From positions 1-43,858 of the forward strand of contig QKAL01000078.1 of NCBI GenBank assembly GCA_003246475.1: a stretch of DNA of 43,858 nucleotides, given 5' to 3'. Made by a program: the position numbers and the translations under genes. The DNA is from Lentisphaerota bacterium (lineage in GTDB: Bacteria > Verrucomicrobiota > Lentisphaeria > Victivallales > SZUA-371). Shown here piece after piece: positions 32,671-40,696 of this stretch; position 1 is the stretch's first letter, and every line of letters starts with the position of its first letter. The notes beneath the pieces are model-generated. The model searched no databases. It had not been told where the DNA came from and was given only the letters and a program-made list of their open reading frames with translations.

Positions 32671-33384
32671 TTATGGCTTCTCCATCAGTGCCTTCATTTC
32701 CTTATCGTTGATGGCGTGGCCGATAAAATTGATAGCCGTCAGGTATTGTGGAGAAGAGCTGCAGCTCTCAATGGTCACGGGATTTTCATTGGAGTCCGCT
32801 GGCTTGTTGTTGACGCCGAATTGACCGGAGAGTCTACCGTCTACCAGCGTCTGCATTCCTCTGCCGTCCGGATTGAAGATCATAAAATAGTCATGCCATT
32901 CCCCAATCTTGCCCGGATTCCCCCATGCAGAGTAGGTTTTCCCATCCTGTTGTACTTGTGCAACCCACAGCATGTTGCCCTTTTCTTCGAAAATACGGAT
33001 CATGAAAGTGTCTTTTTTTCCGATGCGGATATCGCCTTTGCCGGTGTTGAAAAGGCGAAAGTGGACGGTGAAAGGGCCGTCGTCGAGCATGAGCGCCTGG
33101 TTGTCTCCAGTACCGAAGTTCACCCCGTGCGACATTCCCATCACCATTGCCGTTTTCCCACCAGGCACCTGCAGATCATTGTTCTTGAATTTTATCGACT
33201 TGGCCCAGACCGGATAGTTGATTCGGGTAATATATTTGGCTTCGGTACAGGAATCGGCCAGATCGGAATTTTCCACGTTACCGGTTTTATCGGGAAATTT
33301 CAGGTCCGCGATTTTATCAATCGCCTCTTGAGCATAGACAGCCAGCGAAAGCGCGGCGAACATTAAAGTTAAAGCTTTTTTCAT
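32671..33384 (-). CDS. Secreted LamG/concanavalin-like domain protein
   Basis: This 237-residue protein has a signal peptide (about 1-18, cleaved near AVYAQ). The body reads like a beta-sandwich of the LamG/concanavalin A-like type: DGPFTVHFRLFNTGKGDIRIGKKDTFMIRIFEEKG, then GEWHDYFMIFNPDGRGMQTLVDGRLSGQF, where the short turn before the repeated GxxxxxxVDGxxxG segment is characteristic. Such domains bind glycans or act as lyases or hydrolases; no catalytic motif is recognisable. ATG 33384 has GAGGAG upstream. It is the last gene of the LacI cassette, 13 bp after the large glycosidase, so it may supply glycan binding for that enzyme. Confidence 0.65.
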   Translation of the reverse strand: MKKALTLMFAALSLAVYAQEAIDKIADLKFPDKTGNVENSDLADSCTEAKYITRINYPVWAKSIKFKNNDLQVPGGKTAMVMGMSHGVNFGTGDNQALMLDDGPFTVHFRLFNTGKGDIRIGKKDTFMIRIFEEKGNMLWVAQVQQDGKTYSAWGNPGKIGEWHDYFMIFNPDGRGMQTLVDGRLSGQFGVNNKPADSNENPVTIESCSSSPQYLTAINFIGHAINDKEMKALMEKP

Positions 33385-33397
33385 AATAATCTCCTCG

Positions 33398-36300
33398 TTA
33401 TTGTTTGTTGATTGTCCATGTAGAATAACCGTAACCGGGCATGGCGACATTGGCGCGGCCGTTTTCGAGCCTTACCTTGGAACCATCGGCAACATTTTTC
33501 AACCAGCCGTTTAACTTCTGCGGCAGTTCGAGTTTCCAGCATCCGGCGTTAGGTCCCGAATTTGCCAGCATCAGAACCGTTGTCCGGTCGCTGCCGGAAA
33601 GCGCGGTCATCAATTCCAGTGCCTCAAGCTGCTGCCCGGCACGTATTGCCGAGATCTCCGGTTCAATTCCGAGTTCATTGCGGATGATGCCGCCGATCAG
33701 ATGGCTTAGCCCCTCCGAATAGATTGAGTCGAAGGCGCAGTAGACCACCTGCTTGTCGGTGGATTGAATGATTGATGGATAGGCATCCTGATTGGCTGCC
33801 AGCCAGATATTCTGTTCCAGCGCCACCGGAGGGATGTACCCGGGAATGAGTTCTTTCATCGGTGCGGGATTGACCATCTCCGGAGCTTGGACAACCAGTT
33901 CGGTCATGAAGGACGGATAGAGTTCCGGTGCAACTTCGACGATGCGCATCTGACCTCTTTTCCAGGGCGCCGCCGTGCGGCTTTTGAGTCCGAGGAACGA
34001 GGGAATGTCAATTGGCTTAAAATACTCATCCCTTTCGAAGCTGTGCCCGAAAGCGAGAATCTTGCCGCCTTTGCGGTGGAACTCCGCCACCTGCTCCAGT
34101 TCTGAACGGGAGAGAATCGACAGGCTTGGGACCACCAGCAGACGGTAATTTTTCAACCGTTCCGCCAGTTGACGGTTGCTGACGAAATCCACGGCAAAAT
34201 GCTGGTTGCGAACGAGGTCGAAGGTCTGACTGAGGCGCCGCGTATACTCGTCCTTGAGCGAATCGTCAGGTGCGCCCTGATACTGGATGGTCGAGGAAGA
34301 AGATATCAACACCGCAATCTCTGCTTTATGCCGGGGCTGCGCGAAAACATCCTGATTCTTATTGATAAGGGTGAATAACTCTTTCAATCTGGCGCGAACC
34401 GCCGGAGGACAGGAGGTGTCGTCGAAAAATCCGAAATCCTGAATTTTACCGGCGGCGAAGAAGAAAATACCGCGGCAGCCGCCCAATACCTGAACGAACA
34501 GCTGTAAGGCGGCATGTTCCGGTTTCAGCGGTGGAATTGCCTTCTGGGGATGCGTTTCGTAGGTGATGACCGGACCTTTGCGATTCAGACTGCGGCTTAC
34601 TTCCATGATGTCGCGATAATGAAACAGCGAACCGTTGTATCCGTCACAGCCGTAGATGTCCTGGCTGGCGTCCTGCAGCACGATGTCGTTGAGATATACC
34701 GAGTCGCCGGTCAGCATCGCCACCGGGTGCTTGGACGTCATGTTGGCATCGGGCGCATTTTTCTTGAAAACGTCCCTTTCCCATTTGAAGAAATCGGCAA
34801 ATGCCTGCTGGTTGTATTCAACCCAGTGGTACCAGAATCGATGGTTTTCCGCCGCGAACTTCGGCGGCATGATTGCGGCAAATGAAGCAAATTTCGTTCC
34901 CATTTCCCCGTTGAAAGCACTAATCGTTTTATATTTCTTGGCCATGTCCCGCCGGAAGGCCGCCAGCCCGTCAGGAGAGGCGTCTAACCCGTAACCCGGC
35001 TCGTTCCAATTAACGAAAGCGCCGACGTTGTCGTCCTCTCCGACCTCTTTGGCAATCACGGTCCAGAATTTTTCCAGCGCCGAGCGAAAGACCGGATTGT
35101 GAATGCTGTGACGAAACCACAATCCGATGTCTTTCCCCTCGACGTCTTTGGGATTCGGCCCGGCGGTATCGCCCAGCCAGCCCGGGATGTAATGCCCGGT
35201 CAACAGTGGAAAGATGACGATTTCGTTGCGTTCGGCACAATTGTGAAGGTCATGGACTTTCTTCAGTCCTTCCGGACTTATCTTGTCCGGCGAATCGGGA
35301 AAAATATCGACCAGTGAATATTCCTGATGCACGGAGTTCATACCGATGGAAATGGCTTCCTTCAGGCCGTCGTCATCCGCGCCGAACACGAATCCAAGTG
35401 GAAAGAACGGGCGGTTGCCGCGAAACAACATCCCGTTCTCCACCCTCAGCCGACGTTGCGGCATAGGGTTTAAGGTTACTTCGTCGCTGGTATCGTCACT
35501 ATTTTTTTTTTGAGCCATTTTTTCCAGCATTTCCATGGCCGGTCGGAACTGGTCGTTACAGCGCACCAGTCCGTAGCTGTAGTCGTTGACACTTGTGCCC
35601 GGCGGCAGGCTATTCTGCAGATTTGTACGGGCTTCGCCGGAACTTTCGTCCTCCGCTTTGTAGGCGTAGATATAGTGGCGCTGATATAGCCCGGCGCGAT
35701 TGTTGAACACGATACACTGCTTCAGCATTGCGGATTGCTGGTCGTCGTAATACTTCGGTGCATCTTTGGCCGGGATTCCCCAGGCTTTGACCACCGCTTC
35801 GGCGCTGACGCCGTATTCAGTATTCCACATCGGCTTGCGGTTGTCTTTATGTTTGTTCATGACCATGCGCAGTTTGTGGCCGCGTTCGATGAAACCCCAG
35901 AACAATGGAACGCCGTAGGTGTGGATATTCATGATATCAAAGAAGTTCTTGCCACCGCCTTGGTATACGCCTTCGGGAAAATCCTGCCAATCGGTAAGTC
36001 CGCCGATTACCACCACCGCGTCTGGATTGGCCTGTTTGATTGCCGGGTAGGCGAGCTTCAGCATTTCGGCGTACATCTTGCCCCGTTCCAGCATCGGGAC
36101 ATTATCGAATGCGCCGAAAAGCGGGGTGAACGCCACATCCATTTCGTTCCAGAGTTCCCAATATTTAACCTGAGGATATCGTTTGGCCAACATGCTCATC
36201 AGTGCGGCAAAGCGTTTATACGATTCCTGCCGGGTCTTAAAGCTCACTCCTGGACAGGCTCCGTGGACAACCATCAACGGTTCCAACCCGTTGTCGGTGT

Positions 36301-36649
36301 ACTTTTTGACCAGCTTGTCAAGCTTTGCCAGCGCTGAGCGGCTGTATACTCCGGGCTTCTCGGTCTTCTCAAGATTCTGCCAGTAGATGGTCTGGCGCAC
36401 GTGCTTGATCCCGGCCTTTTTCAACCCCGCGACAGCCGCGTCGCTCAGCTCATGGGCGTTTATCCCCGTTTCGGGTTGGGAGCTAACCTGTTTCCCGGCG
36501 ACCAGATAATCTGCGGGAAGACCCTGTTTTTCAAGTTTTGCCTTGAGCGCATTGATTTCCTGTTCGAACTTTTTCCAGTCGGTGGCGTGACTTACCACTG
36601 ACATCACGCAACATAACGTGATTGCCGCCAATAGTTTTCTGATGAACAT
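33398..36649 (-). CDS. Secreted glycosidase with two GH-A-type catalytic barrels (GH39-like plus GH42-like)
   Basis: This 1083-residue exported protein has a signal peptide (about 1-22). The first TIM-barrel region (about 60-375) has acid/base Glu169 in YWELWNEMDV and nucleophile Glu278 in PMWNTEYGVS, resembling GH39/GH5-type clan A enzymes. A second barrel (about 400-780) has Glu550 in FVNWNEPGYG and Glu698 in VITYETHPQ, resembling GH42, followed by a trimerisation-like domain (about 785-940) and a C-terminal beta domain. Both active sites look intact, so two linkages of one polysaccharide might be cut in sequence. Substrates are not readable. It lies between a pseudopilin gene (23 bp upstream) and a LamG-like gene (13 bp downstream). 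Confidence 0.8.
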   Translation of the reverse strand: MFIRKLLAAITLCCVMSVVSHATDWKKFEQEINALKAKLEKQGLPADYLVAGKQVSSQPETGINAHELSDAAVAGLKKAGIKHVRQTIYWQNLEKTEKPGVYSRSALAKLDKLVKKYTDNGLEPLMVVHGACPGVSFKTRQESYKRFAALMSMLAKRYPQVKYWELWNEMDVAFTPLFGAFDNVPMLERGKMYAEMLKLAYPAIKQANPDAVVVIGGLTDWQDFPEGVYQGGGKNFFDIMNIHTYGVPLFWGFIERGHKLRMVMNKHKDNRKPMWNTEYGVSAEAVVKAWGIPAKDAPKYYDDQQSAMLKQCIVFNNRAGLYQRHYIYAYKAEDESSGEARTNLQNSLPPGTSVNDYSYGLVRCNDQFRPAMEMLEKMAQKKNSDDTSDEVTLNPMPQRRLRVENGMLFRGNRPFFPLGFVFGADDDGLKEAISIGMNSVHQEYSLVDIFPDSPDKISPEGLKKVHDLHNCAERNEIVIFPLLTGHYIPGWLGDTAGPNPKDVEGKDIGLWFRHSIHNPVFRSALEKFWTVIAKEVGEDDNVGAFVNWNEPGYGLDASPDGLAAFRRDMAKKYKTISAFNGEMGTKFASFAAIMPPKFAAENHRFWYHWVEYNQQAFADFFKWERDVFKKNAPDANMTSKHPVAMLTGDSVYLNDIVLQDASQDIYGCDGYNGSLFHYRDIMEVSRSLNRKGPVITYETHPQKAIPPLKPEHAALQLFVQVLGGCRGIFFFAAGKIQDFGFFDDTSCPPAVRARLKELFTLINKNQDVFAQPRHKAEIAVLISSSSTIQYQGAPDDSLKDEYTRRLSQTFDLVRNQHFAVDFVSNRQLAERLKNYRLLVVPSLSILSRSELEQVAEFHRKGGKILAFGHSFERDEYFKPIDIPSFLGLKSRTAAPWKRGQMRIVEVAPELYPSFMTELVVQAPEMVNPAPMKELIPGYIPPVALEQNIWLAANQDAYPSIIQSTDKQVVYCAFDSIYSEGLSHLIGGIIRNELGIEPEISAIRAGQQLEALELMTALSGSDRTTVLMLANSGPNAGCWKLELPQKLNGWLKNVADGSKVRLENGRANVAMPGYGYSTWTINKQ

Positions 36650-36672
36650 GTGAGAACTCTTTCGCTTGATTA

Positions 36673-37275
36673 TTAATGGTTATCTAAAACTGAATAGTCC
36701 CAGGCTTTGCCGAGATATTCAGTGAAGGCAACCTGACCGACATGGCCGTCGCCAAAGAGCGCATTGCTGAACTTTTCATGGAAACAGGTGTTGAACGCGC
36801 CGATATCGTCAATACCGATACATTTGGCGCTGGGATTCTTCAGCTTCCGATCCTTACCGAAATAATTGTAATCCGCCCAGGTGGGGTCTTTCAAAAAGTC
36901 GTTCATGTTTTTCGGGCAGTGGAACATCTTGGAACGCTCGTCACCAATGCCTTTTCCCACATCCCAGGACGCAACCGGTCCGATCTGCGGCAGATATGCC
37001 GGTACCAGCAGACCAAACCCGATGCGTTGTGCCCAGTTGCTTACCGGACGGGCATCCCCAATTCCCAATTCCCAGGGACACTGGGGCGAAAAACCGTCGA
37101 AATCATTGGCATACATTTCCATAGCGGTTCCGATCTGTTTCAGTTGGTTGGCGCAGTTGATCTGATGTGCTTTGTTACGGGCGTTACTGAGTGCCGGAAG
37201 CAGCATTGCCGCCAGAATGGCGATAATGGCTATTACTACCAATAGTTCGATGAGTGTGAATTTCATTTTTTGCAT
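36673..37275 (-). CDS. Pseudopilin-like protein with non-canonical cleavage site, cassette 2
   Basis: This 200-residue protein has a very short leader MQKMK followed by [24 protein letters not shown] and the [32 protein letters not shown] region. The +5 Glu is present, but Lys occupies -1 where prepilin peptidase substrates normally have Gly. The C-terminal [14 protein letters not shown] contains the DG element often found near the end of such proteins. ATG 37275 has GGAG 8 nt upstream. It lies between the LacI regulator (24 bp) and the double-barrel glycosidase (23 bp), the same gene order as the GntR cassette. Confidence 0.88.
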   Translation of the reverse strand: MQKMKFTLIELLVVIAIIAILAAMLLPALSNARNKAHQINCANQLKQIGTAMEMYANDFDGFSPQCPWELGIGDARPVSNWAQRIGFGLLVPAYLPQIGPVASWDVGKGIGDERSKMFHCPKNMNDFLKDPTWADYNYFGKDRKLKNPSAKCIGIDDIGAFNTCFHEKFSNALFGDGHVGQVAFTEYLGKAWDYSVLDNH

Positions 37276-37299
37276 GTTTTTTCTCCTTCTCTTACCTGA

Positions 37300-38346
37300 T
37301 TATGGTTTAATTGTTGCTATGGTATTTCCGTTAATTACGCTGCAATCAAACAGAATCCGCCGCGCCGGTCCTGCCGGGTTTTCAATCCGTTGCCGAATGA
37401 GTTCAACGGCGGAATTACCCAGATACTGGCAGGGAATCTTGATACTGTCAAGTTTGATCAGTCCCGCTGGAACGGGATCGGCGTCGTACCCGGTCAGAGA
37501 AACATCTTCGGGAATTCTGATTCCTGCGTTTATCAGTTTGCGCATCAATTGATATGCTGCGGTGTCACAGGCGCAGACAATTGCGGTGGTTCCGTTCCGG
37601 ATGCTGCTGATAATATCTTCGATAAGATTGTCGGTCAATCCATTTTTTGACATATCGAAAATGTTTTTGTTGTTGAAGGAGAGGCCGTAGTCTAAGATGG
37701 ATTCGAGGTATGCCGAACAGCGGATGTTGGAACTGACATACGGGAGCAACTCTCCAAAGAATGCGATTTTCCGATGTCCCCGTTCATATAATTTCCCAAT
37801 CTGATGTCTGATGGCGCCGGACTGGTTGTCACCGGCAATATCCATATTGGACAGGTGGTAATCATAGATAATAGAGGCGCAGGTAAAGTTCTCCGTCAGT
37901 TTTTTAACTACGAAATCAGGGTAGTAGTGAATCAAGACCATGCCGCTGACCATGCCTTCACGTACCATCCGCGGCAGCATATCCAAATTATAAGCCTGAT
38001 TACGATTTTTCAGCGGCACATAATGGACAATCAGCGAGGTCTTGTATTTTGCGGTGGCTTCGCTCATACCTGCCAGGATGCCCGGTACCAGCGATCTTTC
38101 ATATTCGGCCATTCCCGGCTGCGCGTCCGACTGGATCAGGGCACATACAGGCAACATTTCGTTGTCAGCCCGACTCTGTATCTTCTGGCGGAAGGTGGTT
38201 GGTGTGCTGTATCCCATTCGTTGAGCTGTTTCCAGAACCATCGCCCGGGTCTGGGCGCTGATAGAAAGATCATTTTTAAGTGATCTTGATACCGTCGCCA
38301 CGGAGATGTTGAGCTTTTCTGCGATGTGTTGCTGATTTACCGCCAC
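37300..38346 (-). CDS. LacI-family transcriptional regulator, copy 1
   Basis: This 348-residue protein begins with a LacI helix-turn-helix (VNQQHIAEKLNISVATVSRSLKNDLSISAQTRAMVLETAQRMGY), then a periplasmic-binding-protein-like effector domain ending in VSLTGYDADPVPAGLIKLDSIKIP. I choose GTG 38346 because GAGG lies 8 nt upstream and because it aligns with the start of its paralogue at 39626. An in-frame ATG at 38397 lies upstream of the predicted transcription start and inside an operator. The HTH is nearly identical to that of copy 2, so both should recognise the same operators; the effector domains have diverged, suggesting different ligands. It heads the pseudopilin-glycosidase-LamG operon. 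Confidence 0.92.
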   Translation of the reverse strand: MAVNQQHIAEKLNISVATVSRSLKNDLSISAQTRAMVLETAQRMGYSTPTTFRQKIQSRADNEMLPVCALIQSDAQPGMAEYERSLVPGILAGMSEATAKYKTSLIVHYVPLKNRNQAYNLDMLPRMVREGMVSGMVLIHYYPDFVVKKLTENFTCASIIYDYHLSNMDIAGDNQSGAIRHQIGKLYERGHRKIAFFGELLPYVSSNIRCSAYLESILDYGLSFNNKNIFDMSKNGLTDNLIEDIISSIRNGTTAIVCACDTAAYQLMRKLINAGIRIPEDVSLTGYDADPVPAGLIKLDSIKIPCQYLGNSAVELIRQRIENPAGPARRILFDCSVINGNTIATIKP

Positions 38347-38368
38347 TTTTTTTGCCTCTGCTGTAGTA

Positions 38369-38428
38369 ATTTGCGTTAAATTAACTGCTATTTGCATAAA
38401 TTATAAATGCAGTTTGCGTAAATAGCAA
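38369..38428 (-). promoter_or_regulatory. Promoter and three phased operators of LacI copy 1
   Basis: On the minus strand TTGCTA (38428-38423), 17 nt and TATAAT (38405-38400) form a promoter. On the plus strand three operator-like sites, TTTGCGTAAA (38413-38422), TTTGCATAAA (38391-38400) and ATTTGCGTTAAA (38369-38380), lie in the spacer, over the -10/start and downstream. Equivalent bases are 21-22 bp apart, two helical turns. Confidence 0.8.
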
Positions 38429-38514
38429 TATCATGTTTAAAAAAAATAATGTTTTTTATGTTTGCTGAAATTAAAGGGGAGCATGCTTTATTTAATCGCA
38501 GTGCGTTTTTCTAG

Positions 38515-38545
38515 TTTGCGTAAATCAAGGGATTGTTTATGCAAA
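38515..38545. promoter_or_regulatory. Additional pair of LacI-operator-like sites
   Basis: TTTGCGTAAA (38515-38524) and, in opposite orientation, TTTATGCAAA (38536-38545) match the motifs at the two LacI promoters. They lie about 100 bp upstream of the copy 1 promoter, just after the copy 2 stop, and could support looping or cooperative binding. Confidence 0.5.
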
Positions 38546-38564
38546 AATTAACCTGTATTTGCTT

Positions 38565-39626
38565 TTACGCCTGATTGACGTGAAAATGTGGAAGAATTGA
38601 ACCGCGATCAACGATCGGACTGTTCAGTATTATCTGCCGTGCTGGAGTTGATGGGTGTTCGAGGCGGTTGTGAATCAATTCAACTGCCGCAGTCCCGAGT
38701 TCGAAGCAAGGGATTTTTACGCTGGTCAGCGGCGGCATTCCAGGTGGAATGGGATCGCAGTCCATGCCGGAGATGGAAAGTTGTTCCGGAGCGTTTATCC
38801 CTTTTTCCTTCAATGCCCTGATGAGTTTATAGGCGTTATCATCGGTGGAGCAAATAATGGCGGAAAGTCCGCGATTGATCTTTTCCACAACCCTGGATAT
38901 CAAGGACGCGGAAAAACCTTCCATTGAGGTATCGAAGATATAATCGGGGCGAAGCGGCAGGTCATGCTTCAATATCGATTCCACATAGGCAGAGCATCGG
39001 GCCAGGTTGCATGAATCCGCTTTGTGCTCCCCGAGAAACCCGATTTCCCGGTGCCCGCAGTTGAACATCTTTTCAAAAATGATATTAATTGCCTCCAGAT
39101 GGTTGTTGGCGGCGATATCCATGTTGGGGATATGATAGTTGTAAATGATTGAAACGCAGTGATACTTCCTGGCAATTTTTTTAACCACTGCGTCCGGATA
39201 GTTATGGATCAATACGATGCCGCTGCACTGTCCCTCACGGACTATTCGCGGCAGAACATCCGGTTCATTTGCCCGATCCCGGTCTTTCAAGGGGACATAA
39301 TGGACGATTAGTGAAGATTTGTACTTGGAAACGGCGTTGCTCATTCCCGAAAGTACTCCCGGAATTACAGATTTTTCGTAGTCTGCCATGCCTGGGTGGG
39401 CATCGGATTGAATTAAGGCGCAGATTGGCAGCATTTCACTTCCTAAGCTCTTTGCCGTTTGCGCTTGGGGGGCGGTGTTAAAATTGCGGTATCCCATTTG
39501 CCGGGCCATATCCAGAACCATCGCCCGGGTCTGGGCGCTGATAGATAGGTCATTTTTAAGTGACCTTGATACCGTTGCCACCGAAACATTTAATTTTTCC
39601 GCGATATGTTGTTGGTTTACCGCCAT
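38565..39626 (-). CDS. LacI-family transcriptional regulator, copy 2
   Basis: This 353-residue paralogue of the 37300-38346 regulator has an HTH that is almost identical (VNQQHIAEKLNVSVATVSRSLKNDLSISAQTRAMVLDMARQMGY). The effector domain is alignable throughout (for example MLPICALIQSDAHPGMADYEKSVIPGVLSGMSNAVSKYKSSLIVHYVPLKDR) but clearly diverged, with SISGMDCDPIPPGMPPLTSVKIP near the end. ATG 39626 is chosen because an ATG at 39704 lies in the promoter. An 11-bp tandem duplication (ATGGCGGTAAA twice) creates an out-of-frame ATG at 39637 that opens a six-codon reading frame ending on the real start region. It is transcribed in the same direction as copy 1, with its own promoter and operators. 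Confidence 0.9.
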   Translation of the reverse strand: MAVNQQHIAEKLNVSVATVSRSLKNDLSISAQTRAMVLDMARQMGYRNFNTAPQAQTAKSLGSEMLPICALIQSDAHPGMADYEKSVIPGVLSGMSNAVSKYKSSLIVHYVPLKDRDRANEPDVLPRIVREGQCSGIVLIHNYPDAVVKKIARKYHCVSIIYNYHIPNMDIAANNHLEAINIIFEKMFNCGHREIGFLGEHKADSCNLARCSAYVESILKHDLPLRPDYIFDTSMEGFSASLISRVVEKINRGLSAIICSTDDNAYKLIRALKEKGINAPEQLSISGMDCDPIPPGMPPLTSVKIPCFELGTAAVELIHNRLEHPSTPARQIILNSPIVDRGSILPHFHVNQA

Positions 39627-39645
39627 TTTACCGCCATTAAATCTT

Positions 39646-39704
39646 ATTTGCGTTAAATTAACTTTATTTGCATAAATTATATATGCAAATTGCATAAATA
39701 GCAA
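39646..39704 (-). promoter_or_regulatory. Promoter and three phased operators of LacI copy 2
   Basis: The same layout as copy 1: TTGCTA (39704-39699), 17 nt, TATAAT (39681-39676) on the minus strand. Plus-strand sites ATTGCATAAA (39689-39698), TTTGCATAAA (39667-39676) and ATTTGCGTTAAA (39646-39657) lie about 20-22 bp apart. ATTTGCATA and TATGCAAAT (39666-39690) also form a perfect 9-7-9 inverted repeat. Confidence 0.8.
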
Positions 39705-39782
39705 CCGTTGAAGTTGAAATAATCAATAATTGGCGGAGAATGTTTAAGTTGTCGATTCTTGTACGTTTGTGGGAGTCTAAAA

Positions 39783-39817
39783 ATAAAAAACCCGGCATGA
39801 CTTGCGATCATACCGGG
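39783..39817 (-). terminator. Rho-independent terminator of rpsD
   Basis: CCCGGCATGA (39791-39800) pairs, with one mismatch, with TCATACCGGG (39808-39817). On the minus strand it is followed by TTTTTTATTT. Confidence 0.85.
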
Positions 39818-39838
39818 TAAAATTCCGTAAAACAGGAA

Positions 39839-40444
39839 TTAACGGGCGTAAAATTCGATTACGCTCATGATATTGGCTTTCACCGGAATTTCTTCCACCT
39901 GGGGCAGACGGGCAACCACGCAACGGAGGTTATCCTTGTCGACTTCCAGATAAGCCGGAACTACGCGCTGGGTGGCTTTGGCGGCTTCCGCAACGGCCGG
40001 GGATTTCTCGGCGTTGATGGTAATGACCTGGCCGGGGCGCAGTACATAGCAGTTACGGTCTACACGTTTGCCGTCAACCAGGATGTGACCATGGTTGATC
40101 CACTGCTTGGCCGCAAAGATGGACGGCGCAAAACCGCAATGGAAAACAGTGGCGTCAAGACGCATTTCCAGGCTGCGGAACAGCTTTTCGTGAGTGGCTT
40201 GGAGACCGGCTTTCGCCTTGAGGTAGGCGTTCTTAAGCTGCAGCTCGGTGATGGCGTAATGGAAGCGCAGTTTCTGCTTTTCCATCATCAATTCACCAAA
40301 GGTGGACAACTTTTTCTTGCGGCCATTCTTACCGGTGGGACCGGCAGGGAACGGACGTTTTACGCACGGGCACTTCGGGTCGTCCCAGATGCACTCGCCG
40401 ATACGACGGCAGAACTTGTGTTTTGCTTGAACTTTAATAGCCAT
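39839..40444 (-). CDS. rpsD: 30S ribosomal protein S4
   Basis: S4 nucleates 30S assembly on the 5' domain of 16S rRNA. This 201-residue protein has normal length, with the N-terminal globular region and the S4 RNA-binding domain (EMRLDATVFHCGFAPSIFAAKQWINHGHILVDGKRVDRNCYVLRPGQVI, about 92-140). Its N-terminus has four cysteines (C12, C18, C25, C27) that could form a zinc site as in other Cys-type S4 proteins, although the spacing differs from the Thermus pattern I know. ATG 40444 has AAGGGA 7 nt upstream. It is monocistronic here, away from the rpsM-rpsK-rpoA group that S4 usually joins, and has its own terminator. Confidence 0.96.
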   Translation of the reverse strand: MAIKVQAKHKFCRRIGECIWDDPKCPCVKRPFPAGPTGKNGRKKKLSTFGELMMEKQKLRFHYAITELQLKNAYLKAKAGLQATHEKLFRSLEMRLDATVFHCGFAPSIFAAKQWINHGHILVDGKRVDRNCYVLRPGQVITINAEKSPAVAEAAKATQRVVPAYLEVDKDNLRCVVARLPQVEEIPVKANIMSVIEFYAR

Positions 40445-40469
40445 GATGCTATCCCTTGCTCCTTTGTTA

Positions 40470-40498
40470 TCATTATGTTTCGCGGTATCGGGTGTCAA
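40470..40498 (-). promoter_or_regulatory. Candidate rpsD promoter
   Basis: A perfect TTGACA lies at 40498-40493 on the minus strand, 49 bp before the rpsD start. The -10 is ambiguous: CATAAT at 15 nt or TAATGA/AATGAT at 17-18 nt. The -35 is convincing, the -10 is not. Confidence 0.45.
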
Positions 40499-40627
40499 GC
40501 CATGTTAATCGTGGGGCCCGTTACCGCACTCAAAGAGCATATAAAATAGCAATGGTGCCGCGTTTCTGCAAGTGAAAAACGGAAAAATTTCGTTAAAAAA
40601 TGGCGAGCAACAATTCCGACAAAAATT

Positions 40628-40696
40628 GAGAAGGCGATCAAGGAGGATGTTTTAATGGGTTCAGACTGTCACAAGCTGATCGCCTTCTCGACATCC
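40628..40696 (+). promoter_or_regulatory. 13-bp inverted repeat with possible pseudoknot around a leader ORF start
   Basis: GAGAAGGCGATCA (40628-40640) is exactly complementary to TGATCGCCTTCTC (40677-40689). The 36-nt loop carries AAGGAGG and the ATG of the 25-codon ORF. GGATGT in the loop (40645-40650) is complementary to ACATCC just outside the stem (40691-40696), which would give an H-type pseudoknot covering the end of the Shine-Dalgarno sequence. Confidence 0.6.

Noticed and set aside
38347-38397. ATG 38397 as start of LacI copy 1
   Set aside because: It lies upstream of the transcription start predicted from TATAAT at 38405-38400 and inside an operator; GTG 38346 has a good ribosome site and matches the paralogue.
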